Source: JBCCRV01 sp047619315 (GTDB lineage Bacteria; Myxococcota_A; Polyangia; Polyangiales; Houyiibacteriaceae). From it: DNA of 5,020 nt. Below the pieces are notes generated by a model, which had not been told where the DNA came from, did not search any database, and saw only the letters and a list, made by a program, of their open reading frames with translations. Every line of letters begins with the position of its first letter. The first letter of the stretch is position 1. Position numbers and translations under genes: made by a program. Positions 1-5,020 of this stretch are shown here, piece by piece. The stretch lies in the NCBI GenBank assembly GCA_047619315.1, contig JBLHKB010000526.1, positions 1 to 5,020 of the forward strand, read 5' to 3'.

Positions 1-549
1 GTCGTGCGCACGGAAGGCGCAAAGCTGACTCTCGAAGAGCTCTACACAGCGAAGGCCCACGTGGAGATTGCCGTTCAGGCAGAGCTCGAAGAGCGTTTGA
101 AGAGCTACGGTTTTGAAATCGTCAACGTCCTCGTCGACGAACCCCAACCCTCCCAAGAGGTACAGGACGCGTTCAACCGCGTCATCGCCGCCAAGAGGGA
201 AATGGAAGCCGCCAAGAACGAAGCGGAAGCGGAGCGCATTCGGTTGGTCGGGATCGCTGAGGCGGAGAAAACCAGCAAGCGTTTGCAAGGCGAAGGAATC
301 GCCGCACAGAGGCTGGCCATCGCCGACGGCTATCACGAGGCCATGGACAAGCTGAAGATCGCGATGCCCCACACCGGCGAGGAGACCATTCTCGCCATGC
401 TCATGATGACCAACCACTGGGACACCATTCGCGACGCGGCGAACGGCGCCGGCAACATCATCATGGTCAACGGCTCGGGGAGCCAGGCCACGGAAGACCT
501 CGCCCACATGGCGGCGGCGTTCAAAGTGTCAGGCCCGAAGGCCGCGTAG
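1..549 (+). CDS. SPFH/band-7 (HIR-like) membrane scaffold protein, C-terminal part; 5' end outside window
   Basis: This is the last 182 codons of an SPFH (stomatin/prohibitin/flotillin/HflK-C) protein of the hypersensitive-induced-response subgroup. The frame is open from the first base, and the N-terminal membrane anchor and first half of the SPFH fold are missing, so the gene starts upstream; the GTG at position 4 is internal. Counting from the first codon, a YGFEIV strand (residues 36-41) is followed by the conserved 'PSQEVQDAFN' segment (50-59). A charged Ala/Glu/Lys/Arg coiled coil (about 57-95) follows, then the subgroup signature LQGEGIAAQR (95-104). The helix ILAMLMMTNHWDTIRDA (130-146) matches the 'llvtqyfDtlkdi' end of HIR proteins, and a Gly-rich tail closes the protein. 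Family members form large membrane-associated oligomers that organise membrane microdomains; the bacterial role is poorly known. The stop is TAG at 547-549, with an intrinsic terminator 20 bp downstream. The family call is firm; the cellular function is inferred from the family only. Confidence 0.9.
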   Translation, partial: VVRTEGAKLTLEELYTAKAHVEIAVQAELEERLKSYGFEIVNVLVDEPQPSQEVQDAFNRVIAAKREMEAAKNEAEAERIRLVGIAEAEKTSKRLQGEGIAAQRLAIADGYHEAMDKLKIAMPHTGEETILAMLMMTNHWDTIRDAANGAGNIIMVNGSGSQATEDLAHMAAAFKVSGPKAA

Positions 550-569
550 TTAGGAACAAAGAGTGAATG

Positions 570-600
570 GGGGCGGCCGAGAGATCCGTCGCCCCTTTTT
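570..600 (+). terminator. Rho-independent terminator of the SPFH gene
   Basis: An 8-bp stem pairs GGGGCGGC (570-577) with GTCGCCCC (588-595), with one G-T wobble and a 10-nt loop. Five T residues follow directly (596-600), and another T-run lies at 605-608. It begins 20 bp after the SPFH stop codon on the same strand. The structure was folded by eye, not by an energy calculation. Confidence 0.8.
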
Positions 601-657
601 CACGTTTTGGCGCGACGTCTAGCATTGAGTCGGATGCCGCTGTAGCGTGACTAGGCC

Positions 658-1230
658 TTGTTCTACTTGTCATCACCCACGGACGAAGAAATTCGAGCGC
701 TGCTGCGTGCGCGAGCAGAGGCGCCGTTCACGTACAAAGACGTTGGGGTCACGCGGGACGAACTGAGCGTGGCTCCTTCGGGGTTCAAGCTCGACCGATA
801 CGGCACCGAGCTCGGGCGAGGTCAGGAAGTGTTCGAGCGCGCCCGGGAGGTTCTCAGCAAGATCGGGAACTACCCGCCTTCCTTTACCCGTGTCGTGCGA
901 CTCACCGATGTCATCGAGCCTGGGATGATGTTCGCCACCGTCGCTTCTCATTTTGGCTTCGTCTCGGTTCATCCCTGCCGGATGATCTTCGTCGAGCAGA
1001 ACGAACATCGTCTCGCGTTCGGCTTTGGCACGTTGCCGGGACACGCGGAGAGCGGGGAGGAGCGCTTCGAGGTCTCGATCCGAGAGGACGTCGTCCGCTA
1101 CGACGTGCAAGCGTTCTCTCGTCCGGACGGCTGGGTCGCGCGCATCGGCGCACCGGTCAATCGTGCTTTCCAGCTTCGTTTTCAGCGCGAGACAAAGGCG
1201 TGGATGGGATCGCTGACTGATCTGGTCTGA
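658..1230 (+). CDS. DUF1990 (UPF0548) family protein
   Basis: A complete 190-residue protein, the usual length for DUF1990 (PF09348), a family of unknown function found in bacteria and plants. Visible family features in order are the N-terminal 'FYLSSPTDEEI' segment, FTYKDVGVTR (24-33), DRYGTELGRGQEVFERA (46-62) and HFGFVSVHPCRMIFV (98-112). The strongest signature is GTLPGHAESGEERF (124-137), followed by YDVQAFSRP (148-156) and an Arg-rich C-terminal helix. There is no signal peptide or membrane segment, so it is probably cytoplasmic. The start is TTG at 658: an in-frame TAG at 652-654 blocks extension, no in-frame ATG occurs before residue 90, and the conserved motifs begin close to the N terminus. 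TTG at 667 is the only reasonable alternative. I see no good Shine-Dalgarno sequence in front of it. The preceding terminator and the AT-rich spacer afterwards suggest a monocistronic unit. The biochemical role is unknown and I assign none. Confidence 0.9.
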   Translation: MFYLSSPTDEEIRALLRARAEAPFTYKDVGVTRDELSVAPSGFKLDRYGTELGRGQEVFERAREVLSKIGNYPPSFTRVVRLTDVIEPGMMFATVASHFGFVSVHPCRMIFVEQNEHRLAFGFGTLPGHAESGEERFEVSIREDVVRYDVQAFSRPDGWVARIGAPVNRAFQLRFQRETKAWMGSLTDLV

Positions 1231-1357
1231 TAAACATCCGGTTTTCACCAAGAAATTTCGCAACAAATACGAACACTTGCGAGGAATAGCGAAAAATGTC
1301 GCCGAGTGACCGATCCGAAAGTCAGGCGCGGTCCGTACGATGCGCGGAGGGGTGGGG
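1231..1357 (+). promoter_or_regulatory. AT-rich leader/control region upstream of the WGR gene
   Basis: This 127-bp spacer departs sharply from its surroundings: bases 1231-1297 are about 37% G+C by hand count. It contains the palindrome GAAATTTC (1252-1259) and two overlapping inverted pairs. One is TCGCAA (1258-1263) with TTGCGA (1277-1282); the other is TTTCGC (1256-1261) with GCGAAA (1289-1294). The two pairs share bases, so only one can form at a time. This is the expected place for the promoter and operator of the downstream gene. I could not pick -35/-10 hexamers with proper spacing, and there is no clear terminator for the DUF1990 gene here. The regulatory role is inferred from position and composition. 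Confidence 0.4.
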
Positions 1358-1361
1358 ATGA
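1296..1361 (+). CDS. Possible 21-codon upstream ORF (leader peptide) overlapping the WGR start
   Basis: An ATG at 1296 opens a 21-residue frame (MSPSDRSESQARSVRCAEGWG) that ends in TGA at 1359-1361. The stop overlaps the chosen WGR start codon (1358-1360) as ATGA, the classic arrangement for translational coupling. A purine-rich GAGGA at 1281-1285 lies 10 nt before the ATG, slightly long for a Shine-Dalgarno site. The peptide is rich in Ser and Arg and has no recognisable domain, signal peptide or single-amino-acid run typical of an attenuator. A frame this short can arise by chance, and much of it is simply the WGR leader. Without conservation data it is a candidate only. Confidence 0.25.
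   Translation: MSPSDRSESQARSVRCAEGWG
1346..1350 (+). promoter_or_regulatory. Shine-Dalgarno site that decides the WGR start
   Basis: GGAGG lies 7 nt before the ATG at 1358-1360, ideal spacing. It sits inside the frame that would be translated from the upstream ATG at 1340, which has no comparable site. This favours 1358 as the real start. Confidence 0.7.
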
Positions 1362-2419
1362 CGCGAGTGTACTTAGAGTACTGCGGCGAAACTTGGACGA
1401 AGTTCTGGAGTGCGCGCACGGAGGGTAATGACGTAATCACGGTCTATGGGAAGCGTGGGGGAAAGACGCGCGAAACCCGAACGGACCTTGAAAGCCCCGA
1501 GGCGGCGCTCGCCGCCATCGAGAGCGAGGCGACACGGAAGCGTCGAAAAGGCTACGTCGATTCCTGTTCCGAAGGCGCCGAGCAGTGGGATGAGCTTCGA
1601 GCGCTGCAGACGCTGTCCGAGTCGTTTTCAAGCGTGCCCGGCCCGCGGACGTGCGTGCAACTGCTGCACACGGAAACCGGCATGCCGATCCTCGGAAAGA
1701 GCCGAGTCGGTGGTGCGGCACCCCGCGGCATCATCGCGCCTCAGAGCGACTCCTTTCTCCGCTTCCTCGGCAAGAGCGCAGAGAGTACGGACACGCGCCA
1801 AGCGCACGTGATGACCATCGCGATGGAAGAGCTAGCGGTCAAAGGAATGCCCATCGGCTCCGCCCTCTCCTTCTTTACGCCGGTCTATGAATGGCTCCCC
1901 GCGACTCAGCCCATTGAGGTCGTCGTCGCCGACATGAACTCCGACCTGACGCCGCTAGAGCTCGAGCTCCCACCGATTCCGCCAGGCTACGCCAGGCACC
2001 GAGCTCCGCGCGGTCTGCGCATTTCGCGGCCTGTCGAAGTTCCGACGTTGGCGTTCTCAATGCACGCCTATGACTACGACGAGTATGCGCTGGCGTACGA
2101 GGACGAGTCGCGGGCGCTGAACGCGGCCCCCGCAAGTGAGCGCTCAGCGATTCTCAGCAGCGGGAAATTCGCCGAGGTCTTCTATTGGACGGGCAAAAGA
2201 AAGAAGCTCTCTCAGACTCAGTTCGAGGCCATTGACCGTATCCAACTCTTGCTCACCGCGAGCGGCTACGTGGGTGGCAGCGCTCTCCGAAGGCAGGGTC
2301 CCCTCGAGCCGGAATTCAGCAAGTTCCACTGCCAGTTCGGGGAGTCATTTGGCGTTCATGTACGCGGAGGCACCCTCTACGCTGGACTCCAGGAGAGCAG
2401 CTGGGACTCGCCCGACTGA
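1358..2419 (+). CDS. WGR-domain protein with a large uncharacterised C-terminal region
   Basis: A 353-residue protein. Residues 3-68 form a WGR domain: RVYLEY opens it, TKFWSAR (14-20) is the conserved 'KFWei' strand, YGKRGGKTRE (30-39) is the signature loop with Tyr-Gly-Lys in place of Trp-Gly-Arg, and KRRKGYVDS (61-69) is the usual 'K..kGY.e' end. WGR domains occur in PARPs, where they contact DNA, and in many bacterial proteins of unknown role. Residues 70-353 are not recognised with confidence. SRVGGAAP (115-122), GSALSFF (167-173), a hydrophobic strand EVVVADM (187-193), a Pro-rich linker (205-230) and SKFHCQFGESFGVHVRGGTLY (321-341) loosely follow the order of DUF1963/YwqG landmarks. 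There is no catalytic motif, signal peptide or membrane helix. The start at 1358 is preferred over ATG 1340 because of GGAGG at 1346-1350 and because WGR domains typically begin within a few residues of the N terminus. The stop is 15 bp from the stop of the convergent helicase gene. Confidence 0.85.
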   Translation: MTRVYLEYCGETWTKFWSARTEGNDVITVYGKRGGKTRETRTDLESPEAALAAIESEATRKRRKGYVDSCSEGAEQWDELRALQTLSESFSSVPGPRTCVQLLHTETGMPILGKSRVGGAAPRGIIAPQSDSFLRFLGKSAESTDTRQAHVMTIAMEELAVKGMPIGSALSFFTPVYEWLPATQPIEVVVADMNSDLTPLELELPPIPPGYARHRAPRGLRISRPVEVPTLAFSMHAYDYDEYALAYEDESRALNAAPASERSAILSSGKFAEVFYWTGKRKKLSQTQFEAIDRIQLLLTASGYVGGSALRRQGPLEPEFSKFHCQFGESFGVHVRGGTLYAGLQESSWDSPD

Positions 2420-2434
2420 CGTCTCCCCAGGCTG

Positions 2435-5017
2435 CTAGAGCTGCTTCACCTGGGCGCCGCGAAGCTCCGCGTTTCCGGCTGCGATGCTCTCGGCTTTCGA
2501 GACGAAGGCCGTGAGCTGCCAATCGTGGTGGTCGTCGGGGTCTGAGAGCGTCTGCTGAACATGCCAGCCCACGTCTCCAGCGTCGTCTTCACCGGCTTCG
2601 ATCTTGATGTAGCGTGGCGAGCGAGCCTTCGGGTCGACGTGCATGCGCTCGTGCTCGGCGTAGTAGGCATCGAGGCTCTCTGTGATCGCGTCCGCCTCCG
2701 CACCGCCCAGCTCCGCAGCGCGGGTGGCATCCTTTCGCGACAACGCTTGGACAACGCGCCAGGTGGCGTTTCGCATGAGCACCGTAAAGGAACGTTCGTC
2801 GCGAGTGATGTCCGACTCGTCCACCACCTCTTCTTCGATTTCCACGACGAGGTCGGGGTCTTTGAGCCGCTCCCATTCGTCGAGGAGACTCGCATCCACG
2901 CCGCGGACCACGCCGCCGAGCCACTCCGTCATGTCATAGACTTCGTCGGTCTTCGCCGCCTCGGGGACGTTCTGAACCAGGGCTTTGTAGGAGCTCGAGA
3001 GGTGCCGAAGGAGCACGCCCTCGCTTCGCTGGAGTCCGTACTCTTTGATGTACTCAAAGAACGTGGCGCCCATCTCATAGAGTTCGCGAGCAATGGTCTT
3101 TGGCCGGATCTTCTCTCCGCCCACCCAAGGATGCTGTCCACGAAACACTTCGAAGGTGGCGTAGAGCAAGTCCGCTTTTGGCTTCGGGTTGTCGATCTCC
3201 TCGAGCTTTGCCATGCGCTCGTCGTACTCGATGCCTTCGGCCTTCATGCGGTCCACGGCCTGGCCCTTGAGCGTGTTGAGCTGAGCACGAAGCACAGCCC
3301 CTGGGTCCTCGAGGGTGGCTTCCACCAAGGTCATGACGTCCAGGGCGTAGTCTTCGGCTTCCTTGTCGAGGACCTCGACGGCTTCGACGACATAAAGACT
3401 GAGGGCGCGGTTCATGGAGAAGTCCGTCTGGAGATCGCGGTGGGCGCGGGCTCCATCGGGGCCGAGGGAAACAATATTGGCGTCCACCAAGGAACGCAGC
3501 ATGGACACGGCGCGCTTGCCGTGGCGGAACTGCATCGCCTTCGCTTCATGGCTTGAAGCGATGAGATCTCTGAGCGCGTTGCACCCGGCCTTCTTGGCGG
3601 CGCCCTCCACGTCTTGGCGCGAGAGCACACCGAGGATCATGCCGTGGGTCACGCTGAAGCGGCTCACGAGTGGCTCTGGTTCGCCGTTGCGAAGCCTGTC
3701 GAAGGTCTCCTCGTCGAAGTGGGCGTAGCCACGATCGGGTGGCTTCCGCGTCTTGAGCTTGCGTATCTTCTTGGCGTCGCCCTCAGCTTTGCGACGAGAG
3801 CTGAGGTTCTCAATATGGTGCACCGGCGCCTGGGCCATCACGGTGCCCGCGGTGTCGAAACCTTTGCGGCCGGCGCGACCGGCGATCTGCTGGAAGTCAC
3901 GAACCTTGAGCACGGCGGTCTTCACTCCGTCGTACTTGCAGAGCTTTGTGAAGAGCACGGTGCGGATCGGAATATTGACGCCGACACCCAGCGTGTCCGT
4001 GCCGCAGATGATCTTCAGCAAGCCCTTCTGAGCGAGCTTTTCGACGAGCAGGCGGTACTTCGGAAGCATGCCAGCGTGGTGAACGCCCACGCCATGAGGC
4101 AGCCAGCGGCGCAGCTCTTTTCCGAAGGGGCTACGCAGCTTGTGCCCGCGCATGATGTGCTTGATCTCGTTCTTCTGCTCTTTCGTCAGAAAGTCGATGC
4201 TCATCAGCGACTGCGCTTGCTCGGCGGTCTCCCGCTGGGTGAAGTGCACGATGTAGATCGGCACTTTGCCCGCTTCGAGGAGCTCACCGATGGTCTCGTG
4301 GAGCGGCACCTCGCGGTACTCGTAGTCGAGGGGCACGGGCCGCTCGTCGGTTTTTACCAAGGCGACGGGCACTCCGGTCAGCTCTTCGAGGCCCGTTTCA
4401 AAGCGCGCGGTGTCACCAAGGGTCGCGCTCATGAGAAGAAAGCGACACTGCGGAAGCGTGAGGAGCGGAACCTGCCAAGCGACGCCGCGGTCGCGGTCCG
4501 AGTAGAAGTGAAACTCGTCCATGACCACGTAGTCGACGTCGGCCATGCGGCCGTCGCGGAGCGCCAGGTTGGACAAGATCTCCGCGGTGGCGCAGATGAC
4601 CGGGGCGTCGGCGTTGACGGACGCATCGCCGGTCATCAGGCCTACGTTCTCTGGACCGAGGACTTTGCAGAGAGCGAAGAACTTCTCGTTCACGAGGGCT
4701 TTGATCGGCGCCGTGTAGAAGCTGACTTTGTTCTCCGCGAGACCTTTGTAGTGAAGCGCGAGAGCCACCAAGGACTTGCCCGAGCCCGTGGGCGTCGCGA
4801 GGATGACGTTGCTGCCGCTGAAGATCTCGAGGACCGCTTCCTCTTGGGCGGGATAGAGTTCGAAGCCGGCTTCTTCGCAGTACGTCAGAAACCCTTCGAG
4901 GAGCGCGTCGGCGCTGACCTCGCCGGCCTCGTTTGCCTTTGGCAAGTACGCTTCGAGGGGTGCCTTGTCGCTTGCTTTGTCAGTAGGGTCTGTCGCGTCG
5001 CTGGCTGCGGAAGTCAT
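2435..5017 (-). CDS. DEAD/DEAH-box (Ski2-like) helicase with DUF3516 C-terminal domain
   Basis: An 860-residue superfamily 2 helicase, probably ATP-driven and acting on RNA. After a polar, disordered-looking N terminus (1-20), the core shows YPAQ (55-58) and Walker A ATPTGSGKS (74-82, Lys81). Motif Ia is TAPIKALVNEKF (102-113), followed by TGD (129-131) and ATAEIL (143-148). Motif II is DEFH (167-170), a DExH box, and motif III is SAT (197-199). The second RecA fold has VGVHHAGMLPKYR (310-322), characteristic of Ski2/Mtr4-like enzymes. It also carries motif V GTDTLGVGVNIP (339-350) and motif VI QIAGRAGRKG (377-386), so all catalytic motifs are intact. From about residue 387, 'FDTAGTVMAQAPVHHIEN', a Lys/Arg-rich stretch (408-426), KPPDRGY and EPEPLVSRFSVTHGMIL (446-462) match DUF3516 (PF12029), which runs to the C terminus. 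An acidic patch lies at 721-736. The length is normal for the family. The ATG at 5015-5017 leaves one codon before the window edge, so its ribosome-binding site is unseen and a longer N terminus cannot be excluded. The precise substrate is unknown. Confidence 0.93.
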   Translation of the reverse strand: MTSAASDATDPTDKASDKAPLEAYLPKANEAGEVSADALLEGFLTYCEEAGFELYPAQEEAVLEIFSGSNVILATPTGSGKSLVALALHYKGLAENKVSFYTAPIKALVNEKFFALCKVLGPENVGLMTGDASVNADAPVICATAEILSNLALRDGRMADVDYVVMDEFHFYSDRDRGVAWQVPLLTLPQCRFLLMSATLGDTARFETGLEELTGVPVALVKTDERPVPLDYEYREVPLHETIGELLEAGKVPIYIVHFTQRETAEQAQSLMSIDFLTKEQKNEIKHIMRGHKLRSPFGKELRRWLPHGVGVHHAGMLPKYRLLVEKLAQKGLLKIICGTDTLGVGVNIPIRTVLFTKLCKYDGVKTAVLKVRDFQQIAGRAGRKGFDTAGTVMAQAPVHHIENLSSRRKAEGDAKKIRKLKTRKPPDRGYAHFDEETFDRLRNGEPEPLVSRFSVTHGMILGVLSRQDVEGAAKKAGCNALRDLIASSHEAKAMQFRHGKRAVSMLRSLVDANIVSLGPDGARAHRDLQTDFSMNRALSLYVVEAVEVLDKEAEDYALDVMTLVEATLEDPGAVLRAQLNTLKGQAVDRMKAEGIEYDERMAKLEEIDNPKPKADLLYATFEVFRGQHPWVGGEKIRPKTIARELYEMGATFFEYIKEYGLQRSEGVLLRHLSSSYKALVQNVPEAAKTDEVYDMTEWLGGVVRGVDASLLDEWERLKDPDLVVEIEEEVVDESDITRDERSFTVLMRNATWRVVQALSRKDATRAAELGGAEADAITESLDAYYAEHERMHVDPKARSPRYIKIEAGEDDAGDVGWHVQQTLSDPDDHHDWQLTAFVSKAESIAAGNAELRGAQVKQL

Positions 5018-5020
5018 GCG

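Noticed and set aside
31..94. Direct repeat CTCGAAGAGC at 31-40 and 85-94
   Set aside because: Both copies encode Leu-Glu-Glu within the SPFH coding sequence with common codons. A 10-base match of this kind is expected from codon use.
1340..1357. Six-codon N-terminal extension of the WGR protein from ATG 1340
   Set aside because: It has no ribosome-binding site, and it would place the GGAGG at 1346-1350 inside the coding region. The ATG at 1358 has ideal spacing and fits the WGR family N terminus.
673..1440. 255-codon open frame on the - strand across the DUF1990 gene and the spacer
   Set aside because: It is in antisense codon register with DUF1990, so the long opening is the same wobble-GC effect. 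It carries no family motif and runs through the AT-rich spacer without supporting signals.
2398..2434. Bulged stem at the convergent junction as a bidirectional terminator
   Set aside because: The loop is 20 nt, the stem is interrupted by a bulge, and no T-tract follows on either strand.
2561..3556. 331-codon open frame on the + strand, antisense to the helicase
   Set aside because: It lies in exact codon register with the helicase. Antisense stops in that register need A at the sense wobble position, which is rare in GC-rich genes. Its translation has no recognisable domain, whereas the helicase/DUF3516 motifs are continuous on the minus strand.
1..5020. Defence or otherwise novel multigene system
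   Set aside because: The WGR protein and the helicase are convergent, not co-transcribed. The helicase is of a housekeeping-like family, and no nuclease, toxin, reverse transcriptase, integrase or repeat array is visible in the window.

Overview
The window is GC-rich chromosomal DNA, roughly 60% GC by eye, with strong G/C bias at third codon positions. It holds four protein genes and no RNA gene, insertion sequence, CRISPR array or long repeat that I can see. A SPFH/HIR-type scaffold, a DUF1990 protein, a WGR-domain protein and a Ski2-like helicase with a DUF3516 tail fit a high-GC soil or marine bacterium. I would guess Myxococcota/Polyangia, or failing that Actinomycetota. This is inference from gene content and base composition only, because no phylogenetic marker gene is present.

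Layout. Positions 1-549 (+) are the 3' end of a SPFH/band-7 gene of the hypersensitive-induced-response type, which begins left of the window. A good intrinsic terminator follows at 570-600. Positions 658-1230 (+) encode a complete 190-residue DUF1990 (UPF0548) protein that starts at a TTG. Positions 1231-1357 are a short AT-rich spacer (about 37% GC over 1231-1297) with interleaved inverted repeats. It also contains a possible 21-codon upstream ORF whose stop overlaps the next start codon as ATGA. Positions 1358-2419 (+) encode a WGR-domain protein with a large C-terminal region of unclear family, possibly a divergent DUF1963/YwqG-like domain. Positions 2435-5017 (-) encode a full-length 860-residue DEAD/DEAH-box helicase with a DUF3516 C-terminal half. 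It converges on the WGR gene with a 15-bp gap.

How the genes relate. The terminator separates the SPFH gene from the DUF1990 gene, and the 127-bp AT-rich spacer suggests the WGR gene has its own control region. The helicase runs the other way. Nothing indicates one pathway or a defence island, so I read this as an ordinary chromosomal neighbourhood of independent genes. The points most worth a second look are the overlapping upstream ORF before the WGR gene and the unidentified C-terminal domain of that protein.
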